Positions 7,964-19,984 of a stretch of DNA of 64,000 nt are shown here, in pieces; the first letter of the stretch is position 1; every line of letters starts with the position of its first letter. A model generated the notes under the pieces. The model saw only the letters and a program-made list of their open reading frames with translations. It was not told the DNA's origin and did no database searches. A program made the position numbers and the translations under genes. This stretch comes from Halomonas campaniensis (GTDB lineage: Bacteria > Pseudomonadota > Gammaproteobacteria > Pseudomonadales > Halomonadaceae), in NCBI RefSeq assembly GCF_002211105.1, contig NZ_JPUA01000049.1, positions 29,863-93,862 on the forward strand, given 5' to 3'.

Positions 7964-10075
7964 ATGAGCACCGCTGCCAAGGCTATGAAGACCTCTAACG
8001 ATGTTCCCATGCAGGCCCCCTCGCGGGAGATCTGGGACGCCAAATACCGTCTTAAGGATCGTCATAGCCAACCCGTCGACCAGGACGTCGGTGCTACGTT
8101 TGAACGGGTTGCGCGTGCCCTGGCAGCGGTTGAAGGCGATAAAGCGGAAGAGTGGTTGCCCAAATTTCGTTGGGCGCTGGAAAATGGTGCCATCCCTGCC
8201 GGTCGTATTCTTTCCAATGCGGGGGCTGAGTCCTATAAGCCTGCGGTGAGCCTGATTAACTGCACCGTCTCCCGCACCATTCGTGACTCCATGCGCGATA
8301 TTCTCGACTCGGTGGTTGATGCGGGGATGACGCTGAAATCCGGCGCAGGCATCGGCTACGACTTCTCGACGCTGCGCCACAAAGGCGCGTTCGTCTTCGG
8401 CGCTGGCGCGGGCACTAACGGCCCACTGGCGTTTATGGATATCTACGACAAAATGTGTTTCACCGTCGCCTCTGCCGGTGGCCGCCGTGGCGCCCAGATG
8501 GGCACTTTTGATGTGGGCCACCCGGATGTGCGCGAGTTTATACAGGCTAAGCGCGAGGCGGGGCGCCTACGCCAGTTCAACCTTAGCCTGCTGATCACCG
8601 ATGAGTTTATGGAAGCGGTCAAGAACAATACCGACTGGCCGCTGGCCTTTCCGCTGCACCCCGGTGAGAAAGAGGACGTTAAAGCGGAAGACCTGATCTA
8701 CCGAGACTGGCCCGTGGTTGAAGAGGGCTACACGGTAGATGCCGAAGGCCGCGTCGCCTGTCGCATTGTCGAAGTGATCAAGGCGCGTGAGTTGTGGGAC
8801 ACCATTATGTCCTCCACATACGACTACGCCGAGCCCGGCTTTATCCTGATCGACCAGGTTAACCGCATGAACAACAACTGGTTCTGCGAAGATATCCGTG
8901 CCACTAATCCCTGCGGTGAACAACCCTTGCCGCCGGAAGGCGCCTGCCTGCTGGGCTCGGTCAATCTGACCAAGTTTGTGATCGATCCCTTTGGTGCCGA
9001 GCCGCGCTTCGACTGGGAGCGCTACTGCAAAGTGGTGGCGATCTTTACCCGTATGCTCGACAACGTGGTCGAGATTGCTGGCCTGCCGTTGCCCCAGCAG
9101 CAACGTGAAATCGAAGCCAAGCGCCGCCACGGTATGGGCTTTTTGGGCTTGGGTTCAACGCTCACCATGCTCAAAATCCCTTACGGTTCCAAGCAGTCGC
9201 TGGTATTCACCGATGAGGTGAGTCGTCATTTAGCCATAGAGGGCTGGAAGCAGGCGCTGGAACTGTCGTTAGAGAAAGGCATGGCGCCGGTGCTTGAGCA
9301 GGAGCACACGATTACTCCCAAAATGTTGCGCGAGCGACCTCAGCTGGCCAAAGATGGCTATGAAGTAGGCGATCAGGTGCCGGGACGTATCCTGCACGCC
9401 CGTTATAGTCAGTACATGGCTCAAGTGGCCGAGCTTGAGCCGGAGCTGGTGGCCCAGCTTGCCGAGCACGGTGCGCGGTTTACCCATCACAGCTCAATCG
9501 CGCCGACCGGTACGATCAGCCTTTCCATGGGTAACAACGCCTCCAACGGTATCGAGCCCTCGTTCTCACACCGCTATTTCCGCAATATTATTCAGTCGGG
9601 CAAGAAGACCAAGGAGCAGGTCGAAGTGGTCTCCTTTGAGCTGGCCGCTTACCGTCACTTTATCGCATCTGACGCGGTGGACAGCGACCTGCCGGACTAC
9701 TTTGTCACCGCCGATGCCATCTCGCCCGAGCAGCACGTTGCCGTTCAGGCTGCCGCCCAGCACTGGGTCGATTCGGCGATCTCGAAAACGGTTAATGTGC
9801 CCACCGAGTTCCCCTTTGAACAGTTCCAGGATCTCTACTTGCAGGCCTATGAAAGCCGCTTGAAGGGCTGCACGACCTTCCGCTTTAACCCGGAAGCCTT
9901 CCAGGGCGTTCTGGTGCGCGAAGACGATCTTAAAAACACCACCTACGTATTTGAGCTAGAAAATGGTGAAACCCTGGAGCTGGCTGGGGATGAGAAGGTG
10001 GTTTACGACGGCGAAGAGCATAATGCGGCCAATCTGTTCGATGGTTTGAAAGAAGGCACCTACGGCAAATGGTGA
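7964..10075 (+). CDS. nrdJ: Class II (B12-dependent) ribonucleoside-diphosphate reductase, catalytic subunit NrdJa
   Basis: Converts ribonucleotides to deoxyribonucleotides using adenosylcobalamin as radical source, so it works with or without oxygen. The ATG at 7964 is preceded by GAAGGAG at 7948-7954; an upstream in-frame GTG (7946) is less likely. The 703-residue barrel includes a redox Cys in INCTVS (about residue 100), the thiyl-radical segment NPCGEQPLPPEGACLLGSVNL-like region near 316, and the phosphate-binding PTGTISL motif near 511. The usual class II C-terminal Cys-rich tail is absent here; it is found on the separate protein encoded 72 bp downstream, the arrangement known in Pseudomonas as nrdJa/nrdJb. 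Product identity is firm. Confidence 0.93.
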   Translation: MSTAAKAMKTSNDVPMQAPSREIWDAKYRLKDRHSQPVDQDVGATFERVARALAAVEGDKAEEWLPKFRWALENGAIPAGRILSNAGAESYKPAVSLINCTVSRTIRDSMRDILDSVVDAGMTLKSGAGIGYDFSTLRHKGAFVFGAGAGTNGPLAFMDIYDKMCFTVASAGGRRGAQMGTFDVGHPDVREFIQAKREAGRLRQFNLSLLITDEFMEAVKNNTDWPLAFPLHPGEKEDVKAEDLIYRDWPVVEEGYTVDAEGRVACRIVEVIKARELWDTIMSSTYDYAEPGFILIDQVNRMNNNWFCEDIRATNPCGEQPLPPEGACLLGSVNLTKFVIDPFGAEPRFDWERYCKVVAIFTRMLDNVVEIAGLPLPQQQREIEAKRRHGMGFLGLGSTLTMLKIPYGSKQSLVFTDEVSRHLAIEGWKQALELSLEKGMAPVLEQEHTITPKMLRERPQLAKDGYEVGDQVPGRILHARYSQYMAQVAELEPELVAQLAEHGARFTHHSSIAPTGTISLSMGNNASNGIEPSFSHRYFRNIIQSGKKTKEQVEVVSFELAAYRHFIASDAVDSDLPDYFVTADAISPEQHVAVQAAAQHWVDSAISKTVNVPTEFPFEQFQDLYLQAYESRLKGCTTFRFNPEAFQGVLVREDDLKNTTYVFELENGETLELAGDEKVVYDGEEHNAANLFDGLKEGTYGKW

Positions 10076-10147
10076 TGCCGCGCTTAGCGCCACCTATTCA
10101 TTAACGCACACCTTTGCTAAACGGATGCGAAACGGAGAGATATCCCC

Positions 10148-10936
10148 ATGGCTGTTGAAATTACCTCCAAAATTGTCGGTTACCGGATTAAGCAGCAGGA
10201 GCCCGCCGTACCGGTTCCTGAGCTTCAGGACGAAAACCCGCTGACGGTGCGGATTCCTTCCCGCCCAGAAGGTACTCTGGAAGCCGTATCAGAAAAAATC
10301 TCGTATGTAGGGGCGGAAGGGCGCAAGAAAGTTTATCTGCTGGTGTCCTTTATGCCGGTGGAGGGCGTGATTGGCGGTAAGCGCGTGGTGATCGAGCGTC
10401 CGGTGGAGTTTTTCTTCCCATCGGGCCAGCTCTCCAGTGAGCACCAGTGGATCACCGCCACCATGCGCAGTCTGTCACTGGCGGCCCGTGGTGGTTACGT
10501 CACCCAGGCGGTGGCAGATCTGCGCAAAGTAGCCTGGGACAAAGGTCTGGTGCGCTGCGGTATGAACCGTTGGAACAAGCCAATGTTCCACGACTCGGAA
10601 GTCGCGGCAATCGCCTGGTCGATTCAGCAGATTCTTTATCGCCGCGGTTTTCTGGATCGGGAGGGCAACCAGGTGCCGGTTGAACAGCTGGTTGAGCGCT
10701 ATGCTCACCGTATGACCCATGGTCATGCTTGGCAACCAGAAGAGGAGGAGGCTACCGATGCTCCCGTTGAGAGGGGGGCGGCGGAGCCTATCGGCGAGAA
10801 GGCACAGACCGGAAAAAAGTCTGAAGGCAGTGGCCCAGCCACCGTGGGTAACTGCCCCGAGTGCCGCGGCGAACTCATCATGATGGACGGTTGCCCCACC
10901 TGCTACGCCGGCTGTGGCTGGTCTAAGTGTGGCTAG
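10148..10936 (+). CDS. nrdJb: Ribonucleotide reductase accessory subunit NrdJb with C-terminal cysteine tail
   Basis: This 262-residue protein corresponds to the C-terminal part of longer class II reductases and is made separately here. Residues about 1-185 form the conserved NrdJb core (segments such as GVIGGKRVVIERPVEF and VRCGMNRWNKPMF). A low-complexity acidic linker (about 190-235) leads to a tail with two CxxC-type pairs and CGWSKC at the end. In related enzymes this tail re-reduces the active-site disulfide or binds zinc. GGAGAG precedes the ATG. It follows nrdJa by 72 bp and is followed by a terminator hairpin. Confidence 0.88.
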   Translation: MAVEITSKIVGYRIKQQEPAVPVPELQDENPLTVRIPSRPEGTLEAVSEKISYVGAEGRKKVYLLVSFMPVEGVIGGKRVVIERPVEFFFPSGQLSSEHQWITATMRSLSLAARGGYVTQAVADLRKVAWDKGLVRCGMNRWNKPMFHDSEVAAIAWSIQQILYRRGFLDREGNQVPVEQLVERYAHRMTHGHAWQPEEEEATDAPVERGAAEPIGEKAQTGKKSEGSGPATVGNCPECRGELIMMDGCPTCYAGCGWSKCG

Positions 10937-10958
10937 TCATCGTTTTATGCCAACTTCA

Positions 10959-10987
10959 CCGCGTGCCTTGTCAGCACGCGGCTTTTT
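10959..10987 (+). terminator. Intrinsic terminator after nrdJb
   Basis: Perfect 8-bp stem CCGCGTGC / GCACGCGG with a 7-nt loop, followed by C and five T on the plus strand. It begins 22 nt after the nrdJb stop and overlaps the last codons of the convergent Crp/Fnr-family gene. Confidence 0.85.
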
Positions 10988-11729
10988 GTTCACTGTCGCC
11001 TAATAAGGGGCGAACGTTATCGGTGAGATAGCAGTCATCAAACTGTCCTTCGGCACATAGCGCTGATAAGTCAGGAATCGTTAAGTGGTGGCGATCACGA
11101 AACACCAACCCATCCTCGCTGAGCGCGGTAAAAGTGCGGCTAACGTGAACCGGGCTAAGCCCCAGTACATCGGCCAACTGCTCCTGAGAGAGCGGCAAGC
11201 GGAACTGGTTGCTAATATCCGGGTTGGTTTGGCGCAGCCTTAAATACATCTCATAAAGGAAATGCGCCATTTTTTGCCGGGCACTGCGCCTGGCCAAAGT
11301 GACCAGTCGTTCGGTCATTAACGCCTGTTGGCGGCTGCCAATAGCAAACATGACCGAGGTGAGCGGGAGCGATTGGCGGAATATTTCCAGCATACGTTTG
11401 TGCGGGAAGTGGCAAATCACGCCGTCATCAATCATGCGCACGTTCTCAAGCCGCTGCGAAAAGGCAAACTCGCGCAGGCCGATAATATCTCCCGGCAGGA
11501 ACACCTCCAAAATCTGACGATCACCGTTTTCCAGATGACGGTAGGAGTAGGCCCAGCCACTTTTTAGCGTGCAGAATTCATTAGCTGGCGCACCCATTTC
11601 CCATAGGATGGTGCCCGACTTAATATCGGTTGGGCTCTCCTCTAGTGTTATGAGCAGTTTTTTCTCATCTTCGCTTAGCGAACAGTAGTGACTAAAGTGC
11701 TTAATAATGCAGCTGTTTTCCTGACCCAC
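10971..11729 (-). CDS. Crp/Fnr-family transcription regulator
   Basis: The product has a cyclic-nucleotide-binding-like beta-barrel (about residues 20-130), a dimer helix, and a Crp-type helix-turn-helix near the C-terminus: LSQEQLADVLGLSPVHVSRTF (about 185-205). The start chosen is the GTG at 11729, with GGAGG 8 nt upstream, giving 252 residues. A longer frame from 11804 has no good ribosome site. Only two Cys lie near the N-terminus, so the four-Cys 4Fe-4S cluster of FNR is not supported. Ligand and regulon are unknown. It is convergent with nrdJab. Confidence 0.85.
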   Translation of the reverse strand: MGQENSCIIKHFSHYCSLSEDEKKLLITLEESPTDIKSGTILWEMGAPANEFCTLKSGWAYSYRHLENGDRQILEVFLPGDIIGLREFAFSQRLENVRMIDDGVICHFPHKRMLEIFRQSLPLTSVMFAIGSRQQALMTERLVTLARRSARQKMAHFLYEMYLRLRQTNPDISNQFRLPLSQEQLADVLGLSPVHVSRTFTALSEDGLVFRDRHHLTIPDLSALCAEGQFDDCYLTDNVRPLLGDSEQKAAC

Positions 11730-11838
11730 GACATATTCCTCCAGCAGAAGGTTGCATAATACTGCTAACGATTCTCTGCTCGCCACTATAAACAATGTGA
11801 CCATCTACTGCGTTGCCCAGCGTTACTAAATAGCCATG

Positions 11839-14709
<2,871 letters not shown>

Positions 14710-14812
14710 CAACACCTCGAATCGCGCGGCAAAAGCGTGATTATACGTTTGTCTGCACCCTCCCGGCAAAACAGCTTTCATAACCCAAGATAACCTCCGG
14801 CAACTTGCGACG

Positions 14813-14841
14813 TTTCCAGCGCCAGCCCAAACCGCTAGAAT
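14813..14841 (+). promoter_or_regulatory. Candidate sigma-70 promoter for the MFS gene
   Basis: TTTCCA at 14813-14818 and TAGAAT at 14836-14841 are separated by 17 bp; start of transcription would fall near 14848, about 55 nt before the MFS start codon. The -35 match is weak (3 of 6). Confidence 0.35.
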
Positions 14842-14902
14842 AGAGGATTGTCACCATCCACACTGACTCACCCCATGCTTAACCACCATATAAAAGGGCA
14901 TT

Positions 14903-16282
14903 ATGCGCAAGGTTTCCGCACTATTGCTGGTCTCTGAACGTCGTGCGATCAGTGGTCTGGCCGGACTTTATGCATCGCGCATGCTGGGCCTGTTTATGGT
15001 GCTGCCGGTGTTGGCGCTGTATGCCGACGCTCTTGAGGGTTCAACCCCGCTATTGGTGGGCGTGGCGCTGGGCATTTATGGTTTAACCCAGGCAACGCTG
15101 CAAATCCCGTTTGGGTTACTCTCTGACCGCATTGGTCGTAAGCGGGTAATTGCCATGGGGCTGGTGATATTTGCACTCGGTAGCGTGGTCGCCGCGTTAT
15201 CCGATACCATTATTGGCGTTATTATGGGGCGAGCACTGCAGGGCGGGGGGGCCGTAGCCGCGGCGATTATGGCGCTGCTGGCAGATCAAACCCGCGAGGA
15301 GATTCGTACGGCCGCCATGGCCACGATAGGGCTCTCCATTGGCGTGTCGTTTGCCATTGCCATGGTGCTGGGCCCCTGGCTTGCCGCTTGGGCGGGGCTT
15401 GCGGGAGTCTTCTGGTTTACCGCGCTGCTGACCCTGGTGGGGCTGCTGGTGCTATGGCGTTGGGTGCCTGCTGCACCTCGGCGGCGGCGCCACCGCGATG
15501 TGGGCATGGATCGCCAGCAGTTTAAAAGCGTGATCACCCGCCCCGATTTATGGCGGCTGGATATGTCGATTTTTGCCTTGCACTTAGTGCTGATGGCGAT
15601 ATTTGTCGCGGTACCTTTTCGCCTGCTAAACGCCGGTGTGGCGATTGAGTATCATGGGTTGGCATATCTTGGCATTATGGCGCTATCGTTTGTGGCCATG
15701 GTGCCGCTGATCATTGTTGCCGAGAAGCGGCAGCGGATGCGCTTGATGTGCCTGATGGCGATCGGCGCTATTGTGATTAGCTTAGCCGGTTTAGGGCTGC
15801 CACTTTCGCCAAGCTACTGGCTGTTTGTATGGCTGTTTGTGTTCTTCACCGGCTTTAACCTGCTGGAAGCGACGCTACCTTCCATGCTCAGCAAGCTGGC
15901 CCCGGCAGGGGCCAAAGGTACCGCCATGGGGGTCTACTCCACCAGCCAGTTTTTAGGCGCTTTTTTAGGCGGTACGCTAGGTGGTTTACTGGCGCACTAT
16001 GGCGGCCTCAACGCGGTCTTTATTGGCTGTGCCGGGCTTGCGCTATGCTGGTGGGGTGCCATGTGGCGGATGCCCTCTCCGCCGCCGCTCTCCAGCGAAG
16101 TGGTAGCACTGCACGAGACTCAGGCAGATGCGCTCGACCTGTTGATGGAACATTTAGCCGATGTGGTCGGCGTCGAAGACGTCATGGTGGTGCCAGAAGA
16201 GCGTCTGGTCTATTTAAAAGTGAACCGCCAGCAGCTCGATGAGGCGGCGTTGAACAAGCTTATGGCACCGCCTAAATCTTAA
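14903..16282 (+). CDS. YajR-like MFS transporter
   Basis: A 459-residue inner-membrane major facilitator protein with 12 predicted helices (residues about 15-400). The loop 2-3 signature GLLSDRIGRKRV (around residue 73-84) is typical. A cytoplasmic C-terminal domain of about 65 residues follows, similar in placement and size to the YAM domain of E. coli YajR. Substrate is unknown; drug or small-molecule efflux is the usual annotation. Gene order between uvrA and ssb is conserved in Pseudomonas. The ssb start lies 73 bp downstream. Confidence 0.85.
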   Translation: MRKVSALLLVSERRAISGLAGLYASRMLGLFMVLPVLALYADALEGSTPLLVGVALGIYGLTQATLQIPFGLLSDRIGRKRVIAMGLVIFALGSVVAALSDTIIGVIMGRALQGGGAVAAAIMALLADQTREEIRTAAMATIGLSIGVSFAIAMVLGPWLAAWAGLAGVFWFTALLTLVGLLVLWRWVPAAPRRRRHRDVGMDRQQFKSVITRPDLWRLDMSIFALHLVLMAIFVAVPFRLLNAGVAIEYHGLAYLGIMALSFVAMVPLIIVAEKRQRMRLMCLMAIGAIVISLAGLGLPLSPSYWLFVWLFVFFTGFNLLEATLPSMLSKLAPAGAKGTAMGVYSTSQFLGAFLGGTLGGLLAHYGGLNAVFIGCAGLALCWWGAMWRMPSPPPLSSEVVALHETQADALDLLMEHLADVVGVEDVMVVPEERLVYLKVNRQQLDEAALNKLMAPPKS

Positions 16283-16355
16283 TCCAGCCGTCCCGATGAA
16301 TGTGCAACGGCGGCTGGCAATAAACGCTATATGACAGCTATTAAAGGAGCGCCTT

Positions 16356-16988
16356 ATGGCTCGCGGCATTAACAAGGTCATTTTGATTGGTAACCTCGGG
16401 CAGGATCCAGAGGTGCGTTTTACCCCCAGCGGCACCGCCGTGGCCAACCTAAACCTGGCCACCACCGATACCTGGATGGATCGTCAGAGCGGTCAGCGCC
16501 AAGAGCGTACCGAGTGGCACCGGGTGGTGATGTTCAATAAAACTGCCGAAATCGCCCAGCAGTACCTGAAAAAAGGCTCCAAAGTCTATATTGAAGGGCG
16601 TCTGCAAACCCGTAAGTGGCAAGACCAGAACGGCCAGGATCGCTACTCGACGGAAATCGTCGCCAACGATATGCAGATGCTCGATGGTCGCAGCGGTGAC
16701 TTCCAGGGCGGCGGCGCTCCGCAGAATAACTATTCTCAGAACGCCCCCCAGAATGCACCGGCTCAAAATAGTCCTGCCGCTCCTCACCAAGGCGGTTATC
16801 CCCCGCAGGGTGGCGCGCCCCAAGGCGGTAATCATTACCCCGGCGGGCAGAGTCCGCAACCGCCTCGCCCCGCTCAGCCAGCGCCGCAGCAGGGCAATCA
16901 ACCGCCCCCGCCCAACCAGCAGAACAGCAGCTACGGCGCCCCGGATCCGGGCAATTTCGACGACTTCGACGATGAGATTCCGTTCTGA
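16356..16988 (+). CDS. ssb: Single-stranded DNA-binding protein
   Basis: SSB coats single-stranded DNA in replication, recombination and repair. Residues about 4-110 form the OB fold ([32 protein letters not shown]). A long Gln/Pro/Gly/Asn-rich linker (about 120-200) ends in DDFDDEIPF, the acidic tip that recruits partner proteins. At 210 residues it is longer than E. coli SSB (178), the difference being in the linker. AAAGGAG precedes the ATG. Confidence 0.97.
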   Translation: MARGINKVILIGNLGQDPEVRFTPSGTAVANLNLATTDTWMDRQSGQRQERTEWHRVVMFNKTAEIAQQYLKKGSKVYIEGRLQTRKWQDQNGQDRYSTEIVANDMQMLDGRSGDFQGGGAPQNNYSQNAPQNAPAQNSPAAPHQGGYPPQGGAPQGGNHYPGGQSPQPPRPAQPAPQQGNQPPPPNQQNSSYGAPDPGNFDDFDDEIPF

Positions 16989-17040
16989 GCGTGCTAGCTG
17001 TCTCGCAGCGCGGAAGTGAGCGTGATAAGGGAGAGGGGTC

Positions 17041-17931
17041 TTGAAGCTGCTAATACTGGATGCCGGACACTGCTTAAGCTTGGCACTGGCCCGGGAAGCA
17101 AGCCGTCGCGCCGATACAGAGTTAGTCATAGAGCAAGGGACGACCATCACGGCGTCGCGCCTTGAGGCGATAGCCCCTGACGCCGTGATTATTCCACCGT
17201 TGGCCCACCCACTGAACATGGCGCCAGCGGATGTGACGGCACATGCCGATGCGGTAGATACCTGCTTGGGTGCCTGCCAATCACAAGACGTGGCGTTGAT
17301 ATGGTGTGTCTCTGACCAGCTTTACGAAGACGGTTTGGAGGTGCCCATTGATGAGCATGTGGTGCCTGCGCCGCGGGATGACAGCTTGCGCCGCCTGGTG
17401 CAGACCGGTGATCGCATCCGCGCGGAGTTTCAGCGTCATTTGATTGTGCGCTTGGGCCCACTGTTTGCGCTGGAAGGCAGTCATGCGTGGCTTAATGACA
17501 TCATTGGCCACTTGGTGGCCGGTAAGGCGGTACGCGCCGCAGAGGATGTGATATTTTGCCCGACCTCTGCCGATGCCGTCGCCATGGCCCTAGTTGGCAT
17601 GCTGCAGCAGCAGGTCAGTGGTGCCAATGCCTGGGGGGCTTATCATCTTGCTGGCACCGAACCGGTCAGTGCTTTTACCTTTACCTCCATGGTGCGCACC
17701 CAACTGTTAACACACCTGGAGGGGCGCGGCGAGCAGATTACTCTCGGCGAGGTTCAGCCGCTTAAACACCACCATGATGCTAAGCTGCGGCGCGTCTTAA
17801 ACTGTCGCCGTGTGCTGGATGTGTTTGGCGTTCATCAGAAACCGTGGCGATTAGAGGCTGGACGTATGTTGGATGCATGGTGTTTAACCCGTGAGAGTAA
17901 TCGTCTCAGCGATACAGGAGCGTCGGCTTGA
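17041..17931 (+). CDS. RmlD-like sugar-nucleotide reductase homologue, probably degenerate
   Basis: A 296-residue protein starting at TTG with GGGAGAGG upstream. Its shape resembles RmlD (dTDP-4-dehydrorhamnose reductase) and related extended SDRs: a first strand KLLILDAG, then a region VSDQLYEDG that matches the STDYVFDG segment. However, the glycine-rich NAD(P) motif is not intact (DAGHCLSLAL), and the catalytic Tyr-x-x-x-Lys is missing (the stretch after APRDD lacks both). It may bind a nucleotide or act as a non-catalytic partner. Its stop overlaps the start of the acyltransferase gene by 4 nt, so the two are probably co-translated. Function unknown. Confidence 0.65.
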   Translation: MKLLILDAGHCLSLALAREASRRADTELVIEQGTTITASRLEAIAPDAVIIPPLAHPLNMAPADVTAHADAVDTCLGACQSQDVALIWCVSDQLYEDGLEVPIDEHVVPAPRDDSLRRLVQTGDRIRAEFQRHLIVRLGPLFALEGSHAWLNDIIGHLVAGKAVRAAEDVIFCPTSADAVAMALVGMLQQQVSGANAWGAYHLAGTEPVSAFTFTSMVRTQLLTHLEGRGEQITLGEVQPLKHHHDAKLRRVLNCRRVLDVFGVHQKPWRLEAGRMLDAWCLTRESNRLSDTGASA

Positions 17932-18662
17932 TAAATGTGGTTCGCAGCTTGATTTTTTATGCTGGCTACTTTTTGGCCATGCTAATGATCGGCGTTCTGT
18001 TTCTGCCCATAGCCCCGTTTCTGCCGCTGTCAGGCCGCTACCGATTACTCAATTTGTATAACTACTTTTTAATGGTGTGGTTTCGTATCGCCTGTGGGGT
18101 GCGTTACGACATTCAAGGGCGGGAAAATCTGCCCACTGGCCCCTGTGTAATTCAAGCTAACCACCAGTGTGAGTGGGAAACCGTATTTCTGCAGGTAATG
18201 AAGCCACCGGTGTGTACTGTCCTGAAGCGTGAATTGCTGCGCTTGCCGATCTTTGGCTGGGGGTTGCGCTTGCTACGCCCGATTAGTTTGGATCGCTCAA
18301 AACCTGCGCGGGCGATGAAGCAAGTGCTCACTCAAGGTGTCGAGCGTTTGGGTACAGGGCTATCGGTACTGATTTTTCCTGAAGGGACGCGGGTAGATCC
18401 AGGCATCCGCAAGCGCTATAACAAAAGTGGCAGCGTCGTGGCGTGTCGGGCAGGGGTGCCGGTCTTGCCGGTGGCACATAATGCTGGCGAACGCTGGCCA
18501 GGACGTCACTGGGTTAAGCAGCCAGGCGTACTGCGCGTGCGCATTGGTAAGCCGATTGAGACAGAGGGGCGTATGCCCGATGAAGTACTCGCAGACGTTG
18601 AGGCGTGGATTGAAGCCCAGCTACAAGAAATTTCAGACGTGCCGCGGCCTACCTCTCGCTAG
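17928..18662 (+). CDS. PlsC-family 1-acylglycerol-3-phosphate acyltransferase
   Basis: Likely transfers an acyl group to lysophosphatidic acid to make phosphatidic acid at the inner membrane. The 244-residue protein starts at a TTG overlapping the previous stop. An N-terminal hydrophobic helix (about 7-35) precedes the catalytic HX4E motif NHQCEWE (His79, Glu84); most family members have HX4D, but Glu occurs. The substrate-binding FPEGTR lies at about 150-155. A paralogue of PlsC or an acyltransferase for another lipid cannot be excluded. A terminator follows. Confidence 0.85.
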   Translation: MINVVRSLIFYAGYFLAMLMIGVLFLPIAPFLPLSGRYRLLNLYNYFLMVWFRIACGVRYDIQGRENLPTGPCVIQANHQCEWETVFLQVMKPPVCTVLKRELLRLPIFGWGLRLLRPISLDRSKPARAMKQVLTQGVERLGTGLSVLIFPEGTRVDPGIRKRYNKSGSVVACRAGVPVLPVAHNAGERWPGRHWVKQPGVLRVRIGKPIETEGRMPDEVLADVEAWIEAQLQEISDVPRPTSR

Positions 18663-18690
18663 TAGCGTTAAATTGACTTCTTACAATACG

Positions 18691-18716
18691 AAAATGGCGC
18701 CCAAGGGCGCCATTTT
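18691..18716. terminator. Bidirectional terminator between acyltransferase gene and fabB
   Basis: Perfect 12-bp inverted repeat AAAATGGCGCCC / GGGCGCCATTTT with a 2-nt centre. The A/T ends give a U-run on either strand, serving the plus-strand acyltransferase gene and the minus-strand fabB-fabA pair that converge here. Confidence 0.85.
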
Positions 18717-18753
18717 CATTCTGCTTTTTCATATGCTTGTCACTGCAACAGCG

Positions 18754-19971
18754 TTAATCGTTAAAGCGCTGGAACACGAGACACGCATTGGTACCGCCGA
18801 AGCCGAAGCTATTGGACAACGCGCGCTCTATCGTCACGTCATCGCGACGTTCGGTGACAATATCGAAGCCGTCGGCCTGCTCATCCAAATCGGTGATATT
18901 CGCCGAAGCGGCAACAAAGCCGTGTTGCATCATTAGCAGCGAGTAGATCGCTTCCTGCACACCGGTAGCCCCCAGGGAGTGGCCGGTGAGGGATTTGGTC
19001 GAGCTCATGGCGGGTGTTGTATTGCCAAACACTTCGCGTATTGCTTTAAGCTCGGCAACATCGCCTACGGGCGTCGAGGTGCCATGCGTATTGATATAGT
19101 CAATGGCGCCATCGACCGTTGCCATTGCTTGACGCATGCAGCGCATAGCCCCTTCGCCCGAAGGAGCGACCATGTCATGGCCGTCAGAAGTGGCGCCGTA
19201 ACCCACCAGTTCGCCGTAGATCTTGGCGCCGCGGGCCTTGGCATGCTCCAGCTCTTCCAATACCAGCATGCCGCCACCGCCAGCGATAACAAAGCCGTCA
19301 CGGGCTTGATCGTAAGGACGCGAGGCCTTTTCAGGGGTGTCGTTATAATGGGTAGAGAGCGCGCCCATGGCATCAAACAGGCAAGAGAGTGTCCAGTGCT
19401 CCTCTTCACCGCCACCGGCAAACACCACATCCTGCTTGTTAAGCTGAATTTGCTCCATCGCACTGCCAATACAGTGTGCAGAGGTCGCACAGGCAGAAGA
19501 GATAGAGTAGTTGATGCCTTTGATTTTAAACGGCGTTGCCAAGCACGCTGAAACGGTGCTGCCCATTGTCCGAGTAACGCGATACGGGCCAACGCGACGC
19601 AGGCCTTTTTCACGCAGTACGTCGGCGGCTTCAACCTGATTAGCGCTTGAAGCACCCCCTGAGCCGGCAATAAGGCCAGTTCGCTCGTTGGACACCTGTT
19701 CTTCGCTCAGCCCAGCATCTTCGATGGCCTGGGCCATAGAGACATAGGCGTAGGCGGCCGCATCGCCCATAAAGCGGCGCAGTTTGCGGTCGATGAGTGC
19801 GTCAAGATCAATGTCGACGCTGCCCGCGACATGGCTACGGAAGCCGCGCTCGGCATACTCTTCCTTAAAACGAATACCGCTACGCCCCGCTTTGAGCGCA
19901 TCGAGAACCTGTCGTTGGTCGTTGCCGAGGCACGATACAATGCCAAGGCCGGTGACTACCACTCGTCGCAT
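18754..19971 (-). CDS. fabB: 3-oxoacyl-ACP synthase I (FabB)
   Basis: FabB elongates acyl-ACP and is needed to extend the cis-3-decenoyl intermediate made by FabA, so it feeds unsaturated fatty acids. The ATG at 19971 ([10 protein letters not shown]) is the family start, with GGAGG upstream. The 405-residue protein contains the catalytic Cys in [10 protein letters not shown] and the two His in [11 protein letters not shown] and [11 protein letters not shown]. It lies 13 nt downstream of fabA; fabA-fabB operons are common in Gammaproteobacteria. Confidence 0.96.
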   Translation of the reverse strand: MRRVVVTGLGIVSCLGNDQRQVLDALKAGRSGIRFKEEYAERGFRSHVAGSVDIDLDALIDRKLRRFMGDAAAYAYVSMAQAIEDAGLSEEQVSNERTGLIAGSGGASSANQVEAADVLREKGLRRVGPYRVTRTMGSTVSACLATPFKIKGINYSISSACATSAHCIGSAMEQIQLNKQDVVFAGGGEEEHWTLSCLFDAMGALSTHYNDTPEKASRPYDQARDGFVIAGGGGMLVLEELEHAKARGAKIYGELVGYGATSDGHDMVAPSGEGAMRCMRQAMATVDGAIDYINTHGTSTPVGDVAELKAIREVFGNTTPAMSSTKSLTGHSLGATGVQEAIYSLLMMQHGFVAASANITDLDEQADGFDIVTERRDDVTIERALSNSFGFGGTNACLVFQRFND

Positions 19972-19984
19972 GGGAGCCTCCTGA

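Noticed and set aside
7919-8521. 200-residue minus-strand frame
   Set aside because: Antisense to nrdJ; no ribosome site or domain.
10971-11729. Oxygen-sensing FNR/ANR
   Set aside because: Only two N-terminal Cys are present, not the four needed for the 4Fe-4S cluster.
14710-14902. LexA box before uvrA
   Set aside because: No CTGT-N8-ACAG with acceptable spacing was found between uvrA and the MFS gene.
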